A stretch of 64,000 nucleotides of DNA, taken from assembly GCA_947089855.1 (NCBI GenBank), contig CAMUML010000003.1, positions 1 through 64,000 on the forward strand. Reading direction: 5' to 3'. The translations under genes and the position numbers were made by a program. Numbering within the stretch: position 1 is the stretch's first letter; each line of letters opens with the position of its first letter. The notes beneath the pieces were generated by a model, which saw nothing but the letters and a program-made list of their open reading frames with translations, was not told where the DNA came from and searched no databases. The stretch comes from an uncultured Eubacterium sp. GTDB taxonomy: Bacteria > Bacillota > Clostridia > Lachnospirales > Lachnospiraceae. Shown in pieces: positions 52,649 to 60,868 of this stretch.

Positions 52649-54616
52649 ATGCAGATTACATTAAAAGATGGTTCTGTAAAGGAGTATACAGAGGCAAAAT
52701 CTGTATACGATATAGCAAAAAGCATCAGCGAAGGGCTGGCACGCGTGGCATGTGCCGGTGAAATAGATGGGGAAGCCGTAGATTTAAGGACAGTTATTTC
52801 CAAAGACTGCACCTTAAATATTTTAACAGCGAATGACCCGGAAGGTTTAAAAGTAATACGCCATACAGCTTCGCATATTATGGCGGAGGCTGTCAAACGC
52901 CTGTTTCCAGATGCAAAAGTTGCCATTGGCCCGGCTATTGAAAACGGGTTTTACTATGATTTCGACAACCCTCCATTTTCCAGGGAAGATTTGGATAAAA
53001 TCGAATCTGAAATGAAAAAAATCATAAAAGAAGGCCATGAAATCACCCGTTTTACGCTTCCAAAAGAAGAAGCCATCCGTTATATGCAAGAAAGGCAGGA
53101 GCCGTATAAGGTTGAATTGATCGAAGACCTGCCTGCAGACGCTGAAATATCTTTTTATGACCAGGGCGGTTTTGTAGACTTGTGTGCAGGCCCGCATTTG
53201 ATGTCGACAAAAGGCGTAAAAGCATTTAAGCTGATTTCTTCTTCGATGGCATATTGGAGGGGGGACGAACACAAAGCACAGCTTCAGCGTATCTATGCGT
53301 CGGCATTCCAGAAGAAAGAAGAATTGGCGGCTTATCTGGAACATCTGGAAGACATTAAGAAACGGGACCATAACAAGCTTGGCCGGGAAATGGAAATATT
53401 TACGACGGTCGACGTCATTGGGCAGGGGCTTCCATTGTTTGCACCAAAAGGGACGAAGATCATACAAAAACTCCAGCGTTGGATTGAAGACCTGGAAGAT
53501 AACGAGTGGGGCTATGTACGTACACGCACACCGCTTATGGCAAAAAGCGACCTGTATAAAATTTCCGGACATTGGGACCACTACAAGGACGGCATGTTTG
53601 TACTGGGCGATGAAGAAACGGATAAGGAAGTGTTTGCACTACGCCCAATGACCTGCCCATTCCAATATTATATATATAAAAACACCCAAAAATCCTACCG
53701 CGACCTGCCATACCGCATGGGCGAAACGTCTACATTGTTCCGTGCCGAAGATTCCGGCGAAATGCATGGGCTAACACGGGTGCGCCAGTTTACGATTTCT
53801 GAGGGCCATCTGGTGATCCGTCCAGACCAGGCCGAAGAAGAACTAAAAGGCTGCCTGGAGCTGGCTTATTTTACGCTGTCTACGCTTGGGCTGCAAGAAG
53901 ACGTTACCTACCGCCTGTCAAAATGGGATCCGTCAAATAAAGAAAAGTATTTAGGGGACGACGCCTATTGGGAAAATGCACAGGATGCGCTGCGCAAAGT
54001 CCTGCTGGAAAAAGGGCTTCCATTTGTAGAAGCCGACGGGGAAGCCGCCTTTTACGGGCCGAAAATTGACATCCAGGCCAAAAACGTCTATGGGAAAGAA
54101 GATACGATGATCACTATCCAGCTTGACTGTGCGATAGCTGAAAATTTTGATATGTATTATATTGATGAAAATGGCGAAAAAATCCGCCCATATATTATCC
54201 ACCGGACATCCCTAGGCTGCTACGAACGTACCCTTGCATGGCTGATTGAAAAATACGCGGGTAAATTCCCGACCTGGCTGTGTCCGGAACAAGTCCGCGT
54301 GTTGCCAATTTCCGACAAATTTAACGCATATGCTGAAAAAACAGCCGCTACACTTAAGAAAAACGGCATCGATGCAACCGTAGACCGCCGGTCTGAAAAA
54401 ATCGGCTTTAAGATCCGGGCAGCAAGGCTGGATAAACTGCCATACATGCTAGTCGTCGGCCAGCAGGAAGAAGCAGACGGCACAGTATCTGTCCGCAGCC
54501 GTTTTGCCGGCAATGAAGGCGTTCAGCCTTTGGATGCATTTATCGAACAGGTCTGCCGGGAAATCCGTACCAAAGAAATCCGCCAGGAGCTTCCGGAAGA
54601 GGAAAAAGCAAAATAA
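52649..54616 (+). CDS. thrS: Threonyl-tRNA synthetase
   Basis: A 655-residue class II synthetase with TGS domain at the start (ITLKDGSVKEYTEAKSVYDIA). The editing domain has HTASHIMAEAVKRLFPD. The catalytic core has RPMTCPFQYYIY (motif with zinc Cys), RMGETSTLFRAEDSGEMHGLTRVRQFT, then IIHRTSLGCYERTLAWLIEKYAG, and a C-terminal anticodon-binding domain (LCPEQVRVLPIS). RBS AGGAGG. No T-box leader was found in the short upstream gap, unusual for a Firmicutes thrS. Confidence 0.98.
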   Translation: MQITLKDGSVKEYTEAKSVYDIAKSISEGLARVACAGEIDGEAVDLRTVISKDCTLNILTANDPEGLKVIRHTASHIMAEAVKRLFPDAKVAIGPAIENGFYYDFDNPPFSREDLDKIESEMKKIIKEGHEITRFTLPKEEAIRYMQERQEPYKVELIEDLPADAEISFYDQGGFVDLCAGPHLMSTKGVKAFKLISSSMAYWRGDEHKAQLQRIYASAFQKKEELAAYLEHLEDIKKRDHNKLGREMEIFTTVDVIGQGLPLFAPKGTKIIQKLQRWIEDLEDNEWGYVRTRTPLMAKSDLYKISGHWDHYKDGMFVLGDEETDKEVFALRPMTCPFQYYIYKNTQKSYRDLPYRMGETSTLFRAEDSGEMHGLTRVRQFTISEGHLVIRPDQAEEELKGCLELAYFTLSTLGLQEDVTYRLSKWDPSNKEKYLGDDAYWENAQDALRKVLLEKGLPFVEADGEAAFYGPKIDIQAKNVYGKEDTMITIQLDCAIAENFDMYYIDENGEKIRPYIIHRTSLGCYERTLAWLIEKYAGKFPTWLCPEQVRVLPISDKFNAYAEKTAATLKKNGIDATVDRRSEKIGFKIRAARLDKLPYMLVVGQQEEADGTVSVRSRFAGNEGVQPLDAFIEQVCREIRTKEIRQELPEEEKAK

Positions 54617-54653
54617 GCGGCCTGCAAAATACAATCCGTGCCTTTTTTGTTCC

Positions 54654-54697
54654 GATACCAGATTTGGAAAATTATTTCAAATCTGGTATCTTTTTTT
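54654..54697 (+). terminator. Terminator of thrS
   Basis: GATACCAGATTTG and CAAATCTGGTATC, perfect 13-bp stem, then seven T. Confidence 0.92.
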
Positions 54698-54787
54698 CGT
54701 TACATAAGAACCGCCTTTTCACAGATACTATATATGCATTTAAATATTCTGTGCAGGTAAGCACACGAAAGGAAAAAGGAGGAAATC

Positions 54788-55102
54788 ATGCCAAGATTAG
54801 ATTGTAGTGTAGTAAATTGCAGATATAACCAGGACCACGGGTGCGTCCGCGACAATATCAGCGTAGGCGGTGCTGGTGCCAGCAAGACAAGCGAAACCTG
54901 CTGCGACAGTTTTGAGGAAAGGCGCAGCGACACGTTTACCAACAGCACCCAAGAGCCGTCCGAACGGGTCAATATCCGCTGCGAAGCAAAAAAATGCGTA
55001 CACAACGACGACTGCAGCTGCCACGCAGACCGCATTGATGTCGACGGTTCCAATGCTTGCCGTTGTGAACAGACGGTTTGCGGTACGTTCTATTGCAGGT
55101 AA
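54788..55102 (+). CDS. DUF1540 domain protein, two repeats
   Basis: A 104-residue Cys-rich protein with two DUF1540 units: DCSVVNCRYNQDHGCVRDNISV...CCDSF near residues 5-40 and IRCEAKKCVHNDDCSCHADRIDV...CGTFYC near 63-103. The spaced cysteines suggest metal binding or disulfides. DUF1540 proteins are typical of spore-forming Firmicutes; function not established. AGGAGG RBS, single gene after the thrS terminator. Confidence 0.88.
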   Translation: MPRLDCSVVNCRYNQDHGCVRDNISVGGAGASKTSETCCDSFEERRSDTFTNSTQEPSERVNIRCEAKKCVHNDDCSCHADRIDVDGSNACRCEQTVCGTFYCR

Positions 55103-55334
55103 TCTGCATCCGTTCTATTTGGCAGCCGATGGGTTGGGGCTGCGATGCCGCTGCGTAGTGGGAAGCTTAAAGCGGGGCGGCCACCCGGATGCTGCATCCA
55201 GAAGCAGGGTTTTTCTGTGGTACAGCATCCGGAAGGAAAAAACTAAAAGGCCAGTGCAAACCGCAGAAAAATCCAAAAAACTACTTGTATTCTGCCCAAT
55301 TTACGCGTACAATAGAAGAAAGGAGAATCAGAAA

Positions 55335-55895
55335 ATGAGAAAAAAATCACATATAGCACTAGCTCAATATTTGGTACGCGAATCCAGGGATAAAGAGCTG
55401 CAAAAACATAAATATGCGTTTTACCTAGGCAGCATTCTCCCGGATATTAAACCGTCTTTTATATATGAGCGCCACGAAATCGCCCAAACGTTCCCGAAAG
55501 TGCAGGAACAGATCAAGTACCTGTCCGACTTAGAATCAGGCAAGGGGGAAAACGGTACAAAATACTACCGGCATTTGGGCGAAGTTTCCCATTACTTGGC
55601 GGATTACTTTACCTATCCGCACAACCGTAAATTTACCGGAGGTTTTAAGGAACATTGCAGCTATGAGCAGGAGCTGAAAAAGAAGCTGCGCCAGCATATC
55701 GTAAGCGGAAAAGCGGCAAGCCGCAAGAAAAAATATATTGAATTTGCAGCTCCGGAAGCCTTATTTGATTTTGTTAAAAAGTCCCACCAGGATTATCTTT
55801 TGCAGCAGAACACGGTAGAAGGGGATATAAGCCATATCATCCCGATCAACAGCCAGGTTTTAAAGAGTATTACGAAGTTTAAAAAGCAGGCATAA
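55335..55895 (+). CDS. Zinc-dependent phospholipase C-like protein
   Basis: About 186 residues: HIALAQYLVRESRD, the Asp in LGSILPDIKPSF, then YRHLGEVSHYLADYFTYPHN with several His and Asp in the arrangement of the zinc-dependent phospholipase C / S1-P1 family. There is no signal peptide, so it is cytoplasmic or a divergent non-secreted member. AAGGAGAAT RBS; an overlapping longer frame upstream is not supported. Function not established. Confidence 0.8.
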   Translation: MRKKSHIALAQYLVRESRDKELQKHKYAFYLGSILPDIKPSFIYERHEIAQTFPKVQEQIKYLSDLESGKGENGTKYYRHLGEVSHYLADYFTYPHNRKFTGGFKEHCSYEQELKKKLRQHIVSGKAASRKKKYIEFAAPEALFDFVKKSHQDYLLQQNTVEGDISHIIPINSQVLKSITKFKKQA

Positions 55896-56030
55896 TGCCG
55901 GGTCCTTGTTTTAAATTCCAATGGATGTCGAATGTTGTCGACGTGAAATAATTGACATTTTTTGTAAAATAATAGTACAATAAGCGTGTCACGGGAAGTC
56001 AGCCAATACATAACCAAAGTGGTGATTAGG

Positions 56031-56195
56031 ATGAACAAAGAACGTACATTAAGGATAGAAATCGAACAACTTCGAAAGGAATTGAATGAGGCAGCCATCC
56101 GCGACCTGAATTCAGAAGAATGCTTCCGGCTCAGTCTTAAACTGGATGCATTACTGGAAAGGTATTACAATGCGGGCGGTGCGATGCCGCTGTAA
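56031..56195 (+). CDS. Spo0E-like sporulation phosphatase
   Basis: A 54-residue protein: IEIEQLRKELNEAA, then the signature SLKLDALLERYY. In the Spo0E family this helical hairpin carries the S-Q-E-L-D motif and dephosphorylates Spo0A~P; here it reads SLKLD, keeping Ser, Leu and Asp. Too short for many ORF finders but has a RBS-like GGTGATTAGG. It marks a sporulating organism. Confidence 0.8.
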   Translation: MNKERTLRIEIEQLRKELNEAAIRDLNSEECFRLSLKLDALLERYYNAGGAMPL

Positions 56196-56250
56196 TCCGG
56201 AGGGAAAGGGTTGTTTTGGCTGATCTTGTGAAAAAAAGTATGACAGGAGA

Positions 56251-56283
56251 AAAGGCGGCGTGATACCGCCCTTTCTTTTTTTG
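56251..56283 (+). terminator. Terminator-like hairpin after Spo0E-like gene
   Basis: GGCGG and CCGCC enclose a short loop, then CTTTCTTTTTTTG. It separates the Spo0E-like gene from the mra cluster. Confidence 0.6.
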
Positions 56284-56294
56284 TACAAAAATAC

Positions 56295-56323
56295 TTGTCA
56301 AAAACGCCAAATGAGTATATATT
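56295..56323 (+). promoter_or_regulatory. Promoter of the mra cluster
   Basis: TTGTCA at 56,295-56,300, a 17-base spacer, TATATT at 56,318-56,323; start expected near 56,330. Confidence 0.75.
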
Positions 56324-56334
56324 ATATGTTAGGC

Positions 56335-56360
56335 GTGGAGGAAAGTGGATGGAAGTGGTG
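56335..56360 (+). promoter_or_regulatory. MraZ operator: three GTGG repeats at 10-bp spacing
   Basis: GTGGAG (56,335), GTGGAT (56,345) and GTGGTG (56,355), exactly one helical turn apart, just past the predicted transcription start. MraZ proteins bind direct repeats of this kind in their own promoters, so autorepression of the cluster is likely. Confidence 0.8.
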
Positions 56361-56380
56361 GAAAAAAGAGGGTATGTGCG

Positions 56381-56812
56381 ATGTTCATGGGTGAATACAA
56401 TCATACGGTCGATTCCAAAGGCAGGCTGATAGTCCCTTCCAAGTTCAGGGAAAAGCTTGGAGAAGAGTTTGTAGTTACCAAGGGGCTGGATGACTGTTTA
56501 TTTGTTTACCCGTTGGACGAGTGGGCAGCCATTGAAGAAGCTTTCCGTAAAGTACCATTAACCAATAAAAAAGCAAGGGATTTTGTACGTTTTTTCTTTG
56601 CCGGCGCAGCAAGCTGTGAATTAGACAAGCAAGGGCGCATCCTGATCCCACCGGCATTGCGGGCCTATGCAGGTTTAAAAAAAGATATTGTATCCGCAGG
56701 CGTTTTAAACCGTGTGGAAATTTGGGACAAGCAAAAGTGGGATGAAAGCAATACCATTGAAGATATGGATGAAATTGCAGATTATATGGCAGAATTAGGC
56801 GTCAGTATTTAG
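56381..56812 (+). CDS. mraZ: Transcriptional regulator MraZ
   Basis: About 143 residues with two SpoVT/AbrB-like halves: [21 protein letters not shown] at the start and [27 protein letters not shown] in the middle, each with the D-x-x-GR motif. It forms rings that bind the repeats upstream and control the dcw cluster. The start at 56,381 is the one matching the family N-terminus (MFMGEYNH). Confidence 0.96.
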   Translation: MFMGEYNHTVDSKGRLIVPSKFREKLGEEFVVTKGLDDCLFVYPLDEWAAIEEAFRKVPLTNKKARDFVRFFFAGAASCELDKQGRILIPPALRAYAGLKKDIVSAGVLNRVEIWDKQKWDESNTIEDMDEIADYMAELGVSI

Positions 56813-56880
56813 GCTGGGCCCGTAGCTGGCTTCCGGTTTTGGAAGGGGTATCGGCTTGGCAGGAAAAGGAAGGGATTTTT

Positions 56881-57834
56881 ATGCAATTTAACCATACTTC
56901 CGTATTGCTGCAGGAAGCAGTAGAACAGCTGCATATCAAGCCGGACGGGGTCTATGTAGACGGCACGTTAGGGGGCGGGGGGCATGCTTATGAAGTGCTG
57001 CGCCGCCTGTCTTTAAAAGGGCGCCTGATCGGTTTTGACCAGGATGCGGATGCCATATGTGCAGCCAAGGGGCGGCTTTCGGAGTTTGGCGGCCGTGTAC
57101 AGGTTATCCATAGCAATTTTTCACAGATGCGTGCGGGGCTTGCAAAACTTGGCATTACAAAGGTAGACGGGATTTTGCTGGACCTGGGCGTTTCTTCGTT
57201 CCAGCTTGATACGCCCGCGCGCGGGTTTACCTACCGGGACAGCCAGGCCCCGTTGGACATGCGTATGGACAGGCGGCAAACGTTAACGGCAAAAGACATT
57301 GTGAACGAATACAGCGAAAAGGAACTTTTTCGGATCATTCGTGATTATGGGGAGGATAAATTTGCGAAGAATATAGCAAAGCATATCGTCAGTACCAGAA
57401 GAGAAAAAGAGATTCTTACCGCAGGGGACCTGTGTGCGGCCATCCGCAGCGCGGTCCCTATGAAGGTGCAAAAGAGCGGCGGCCATCCGGCGAAGCGGAC
57501 GTTCCAGGCAATCCGTATTGAGCTAAACCATGAGCTGGAGGCATTGTCAGGGCATTTGGATGAAATGATCAGCCTGCTGGATGATGGCGGGCGTATTTGT
57601 GTCATTACATTCCATTCCTTGGAAGATAGGATCGTGAAAACGATATTTAAAAAAAATGAACATCCGTGCATCTGCCCGCCTGATTTCCCAGTTTGTGTAT
57701 GCGGCCGGGTTTCCCGGGGCAAAGCGCTGCATAAGCCGATTGTACCGTCCGAAGAAGAATTGAAAATAAATAAACGTTCAAAGAGCGCCAAGCTTCGCGT
57801 ATTTGAACGGAAGGAGCAGTATGAGCAGGAGTAA
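56881..57834 (+). CDS. rsmH: 16S rRNA m4C1402 methyltransferase RsmH
   Basis: About 317 residues: [28 protein letters not shown] (SAM-binding loop), [34 protein letters not shown] and [14 protein letters not shown], then [11 protein letters not shown]. It N4-methylates C1402 of 16S rRNA. The ATG at 56,881 follows AGGAAGGG. The 3' end overlaps the ftsL-like gene by 14 bases. Confidence 0.97.
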   Translation: MQFNHTSVLLQEAVEQLHIKPDGVYVDGTLGGGGHAYEVLRRLSLKGRLIGFDQDADAICAAKGRLSEFGGRVQVIHSNFSQMRAGLAKLGITKVDGILLDLGVSSFQLDTPARGFTYRDSQAPLDMRMDRRQTLTAKDIVNEYSEKELFRIIRDYGEDKFAKNIAKHIVSTRREKEILTAGDLCAAIRSAVPMKVQKSGGHPAKRTFQAIRIELNHELEALSGHLDEMISLLDDGGRICVITFHSLEDRIVKTIFKKNEHPCICPPDFPVCVCGRVSRGKALHKPIVPSEEELKINKRSKSAKLRVFERKEQYEQE

Positions 57835-58312
57835 ACAGCATCGATCTCAGGAAGTCTATACTTATGAAGACGGAAATACCGTCCGACGGTTAGAAGCTGC
57901 ACCCGATTACCACGAAGAACGGAAAAGAAGAAAAGAAGAACGCAAAGACGCAGAACGCAAACGCAGGAGACGGCGTGCGGCACGTAGGAACCGGGAACGG
58001 GCACTGAAAATGAGTGCTGGACATGTGGCATTTTTATCGGTATGTGTAATAGCAGTTGCATTGACGGCAGCCATATATGTAAAACTACAGTCTGACCTGA
58101 TTGTACGCCAAAGGAATATCGAAGCACTGGAAAGGGAAGTATCGGATTTAAAAATAGACAATGACTCCGCTTATAAACGGGTTACTACGTCAGTCAATTT
58201 AAAAAAGATAAAAAAACAGGCGAAAAAATTTGGTATGAAATACCCGTCTGATAAACAGATTATATACTATACGATCGAAAATTCAGATTATATGACACAG
58301 TATACGGATTAG
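57821..58312 (+). CDS. FtsL-like cell division protein
   Basis: A 163-residue bitopic protein: a long highly charged cytoplasmic N-terminus (~65 residues, [20 protein letters not shown]), one membrane helix ([19 protein letters not shown]), then a coiled-coil ([18 protein letters not shown]) and a short tail. Sequence conservation in FtsL is weak; the call rests on topology and position between rsmH and the penicillin-binding protein gene. It probably acts with DivIC in the divisome. Confidence 0.85.
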   Translation: MSRSKQHRSQEVYTYEDGNTVRRLEAAPDYHEERKRRKEERKDAERKRRRRRAARRNRERALKMSAGHVAFLSVCVIAVALTAAIYVKLQSDLIVRQRNIEALEREVSDLKIDNDSAYKRVTTSVNLKKIKKQAKKFGMKYPSDKQIIYYTIENSDYMTQYTD

Positions 58313-58392
58313 GCACCTTATAGTACCGCTGTATCATAGTTATGGTCCATCGGGCAGGCCATAGGATGCCCTATAAAAGGAAAAGGTGGAAA

Positions 58393-60771
58393 ATGGCAGA
58401 TAGGAGGAAACCAGCAAATACCAATAGGAACCGGCGAAGGGGAAGTACTACAGCGGCAGCTTCCAGAAACAGCAGCCGCCAGGCCGGCAGTACACAAAGC
58501 CGCAGGGCCGGGCGTGCACCGCAAAGCCACAGGGCTGGACGGACACAGCAAAGCCGCAGGGCCAGCCAGGCACCACAAGGCCGTAGGGCTGGACGGGCAC
58601 AGCAAAGCCGCCAGGCTGGCAGAAAAAGCAGCCAGCAGGGGATGGAATATACATATCGGAAAGGCCGTAAAGCCAAGAAAAAGAAACCCGCTCAGAAATG
58701 GATCCGCTTAAGCAGGCGCAACCATGTTAAGATGATGGGTGTATTTTTTTTCATTGTGGCTGCTTTGGCCGGTATGGTAGCCCGGATCATGTATATCCAA
58801 AATAAAGACGGCGACCAGTACCAAAAAATTGTGCTTGCAAATGCAAATTATGACAGTGTCATCCTGCCCTTCCGTAGAGGGGACATTTTAGACCGCAATG
58901 GGGTAGTGCTTGCCACCAGCCTGGATGTCTACAATATTATCCTGGACTGTTCGGTCCTGCTTTCTGATAAAAAATACCTGGAACCGACCATCCAGGCGCT
59001 GATGGAAAGTTTTCCGGACGAGCTTTCCGAAGCAGATATACGTACCTATATCCGGGAAAATCCGGAAAGCAAATATGCCATACTTGCAAAGCATATCCCC
59101 TATGAGGAAGTCCAGGCATTCCAGGAAAAGCAAAAAAGCAAGGATGCAAAGGAGGGCCAAAAAGGGCAGGAAGGCGAAGGTGCAAAGGAGGGCCAAAAAG
59201 GGCAGGAAGGCAAGGATACCGGTACTACGCAGGCCAAGGCAGCAGGCGCAAGTGAAAGCAGCGGTGGGGACGCAGGAAATGGGAAAATAGAAGATACGTC
59301 CAAATATATCCGGGGCGTATGGTTTGAAAAGGAGTACCAGCGTTCTTATCCGTATAAGACGCTTGCAAGTACGGTCATTGGTTTTACAACGGCCGGAAAC
59401 TTAGGTATGGCAGGCTTGGAAAACTACTATGACAGTACGTTGAACGGCACAAACGGCAGGCAGTATGGCTATTTGAATTCGGACAATTCCGTAGAAAAAA
59501 CGATTAAACCCGCAGTAGACGGGAATAATATTGTTACGACGATTGACATGAATATCCAAAGTGTCGTAGAAGCAAAAATCGCAGAATTCGACAAGGCATA
59601 CCGCAACCATGCAAGGGAAGGAGCTGGGGCAGAAAATATCGGCGTCATTGTACAAAACCCAAATACAGGGGCGATTTTGGCAATGGCAGATTCCTACGGC
59701 TACGACCTGTCAGATCCGCGTTCTTTGAAAAAATATTTTACCAAAGAAGAGCTGGCGGCTATGACTGAGGAAGAAGAGTTAAATGCGTTGAATCGGCGGT
59801 GGAACAATTACTGTATTACAGAGACCTACGAACCTGGCTCTACCCAAAAGCCATTGACGGTCGCTGCCGGGCTAGACAGCGGCAAGCTGACAGGGAACGA
59901 GGTATTTGACTGCGACGGGTTTGAAAAAGTGGCGGACCGTACGATACGCTGTGTTGCGAAATATGGGCATGGGCCGGAGACGGTAGAGGGGGCGCTGATG
60001 GATTCGTGCAACGATTCGCTGATGCAGATGGTACGCAGGATTGGCAAAGATATATTTTATGATTACCAGAGTATCTTTGGCATGGGCGCTAAGACAAATA
60101 TTGACCTGCCAGGCGAAGCGGTTACCGAGGGGCTTGTGCGTTCCGCGCAAACGTCGTCTTCGGTTGACCTTGCAACGGCATCGTTTGGCCAGAGTTTTAA
60201 CTGCACAATGATCCAGCTGGTCAGTGCGTTTAGCTCTATTATCAATGGGGGCAGCTACTACCAGCCGCATGTAGTAGAAAAGGTTACCGATGAGAATGGG
60301 AATACAATCGAGGAGGTCAGCCCTAAACTGCTAAAGCAGACCGTTTCCAGGGAAACCAGCGACAAACTGCGCCAATATTTATATGCTACCGTCAATAAAG
60401 GGAGCGCCGCGGTTGCGAAAGTGCCAGGCTATTCTATGGGCGGCAAAACTGGTACTGCTGAGAAAATGGACCGCGAAAAAAAGGAATACCTGGTTTCTTT
60501 TATCGGCTATCTGCCGCAGGAAAACCCGCAGCTGGTGATCTATGCGGTCATTGACACGCCAAACCGGCCTAGGGGCGAAGACCAGGCGCATAGTGTATTT
60601 GCGCAGAACCTGGCACGCGAAATCTTAGAAGAGATCCTGCCGTATATGAATATCTACAAAGATGAAAAGGTCAAAAAAGGCGCATTGACAAAAAAACGGA
60701 CGAATATGTATACCGGCGTAACCGGTTATGAGGCTGCCGCCGCACTTGGCGAGGCGGTAACTTACGATTAA
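58393..60771 (+). CDS. Class B penicillin-binding protein (FtsI/PBP2b-like) with repeat-containing insertions
   Basis: About 792 residues. The N-terminal ~95 residues are Arg/Gln/Ser/Ala-rich with four 9-residue repeats (RAGRAPQSH type). A membrane helix follows (MMGVFFFIVAALAGMVARIMY). The pedestal contains an Ala/Lys/Gly/Gln/Glu-rich insert with two 12-residue repeats (AKEGQKGQEG). The transpeptidase has EPGSTQK (S-x-x-K), DSCND (S-x-N) and GGKTGTAEK (KTG). It cross-links septal peptidoglycan. Start at 58,393 with AGGTGG upstream. No PASTA domain. Second PBP gene follows. Confidence 0.92.
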   Translation: MADRRKPANTNRNRRRGSTTAAASRNSSRQAGSTQSRRAGRAPQSHRAGRTQQSRRASQAPQGRRAGRAQQSRQAGRKSSQQGMEYTYRKGRKAKKKKPAQKWIRLSRRNHVKMMGVFFFIVAALAGMVARIMYIQNKDGDQYQKIVLANANYDSVILPFRRGDILDRNGVVLATSLDVYNIILDCSVLLSDKKYLEPTIQALMESFPDELSEADIRTYIRENPESKYAILAKHIPYEEVQAFQEKQKSKDAKEGQKGQEGEGAKEGQKGQEGKDTGTTQAKAAGASESSGGDAGNGKIEDTSKYIRGVWFEKEYQRSYPYKTLASTVIGFTTAGNLGMAGLENYYDSTLNGTNGRQYGYLNSDNSVEKTIKPAVDGNNIVTTIDMNIQSVVEAKIAEFDKAYRNHAREGAGAENIGVIVQNPNTGAILAMADSYGYDLSDPRSLKKYFTKEELAAMTEEEELNALNRRWNNYCITETYEPGSTQKPLTVAAGLDSGKLTGNEVFDCDGFEKVADRTIRCVAKYGHGPETVEGALMDSCNDSLMQMVRRIGKDIFYDYQSIFGMGAKTNIDLPGEAVTEGLVRSAQTSSSVDLATASFGQSFNCTMIQLVSAFSSIINGGSYYQPHVVEKVTDENGNTIEEVSPKLLKQTVSRETSDKLRQYLYATVNKGSAAVAKVPGYSMGGKTGTAEKMDREKKEYLVSFIGYLPQENPQLVIYAVIDTPNRPRGEDQAHSVFAQNLAREILEEILPYMNIYKDEKVKKGALTKKRTNMYTGVTGYEAAAALGEAVTYD
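58504..58611. repeat. 27-bp tandem repeat in PBP gene (4 units)
   Basis: Four in-frame imperfect 27-bp units encoding RAGRAPQSH, RAGRTQQSR, RASQAPQGR, RAGRAQQSR, with degenerate flanking units. Confidence 0.85.
59146..59217. repeat. 36-bp tandem repeat in PBP gene (2 units)
   Basis: Two nearly identical in-frame units each encoding AKEGQKGQEG plus two residues, in a flexible insertion of the pedestal domain. Confidence 0.85.
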
Positions 60772-60815
60772 ACTTATGCAGCCTGTATGGCCACGCAGTT
60801 ATTTAAAAGATACAT

Positions 60816-60862
60816 AACCTCATAATTGCAGAATAAGTTATAATAACTGCTATTATGAGGTT
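60816..60862 (+). promoter_or_regulatory. Hairpin over the spoVD ribosome binding site
   Basis: AACCTCATAATTGCAG (60,816-60,831) pairs with CTGCTATTATGAGGTT (60,847-60,862), 15 of 16 pairs. The right arm contains GAGG, the only candidate RBS for the ATG at 60,869. The 15-base loop includes TATAAT (60,839-60,844). Transcripts reading through from upstream should hide the RBS; a transcript starting near 60,851 would lack the left arm and expose it. Confidence 0.65.
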
Positions 60863-60868
60863 TGTTTT

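Noticed and set aside
55103-55334. Coding extension upstream of the phospholipase-like gene (frame open from 54,870)
   Set aside because: It overlaps the DUF1540 gene out of frame and has no family similarity; ATG at 55,335 has an AGGAGAA ribosome binding site.
58321-58392. Earlier ATG at 58,342 for the penicillin-binding protein
   Set aside because: ATG at 58,393 has AGGTGG at proper distance; the upstream 17 codons have no RBS and are not typical of the family.
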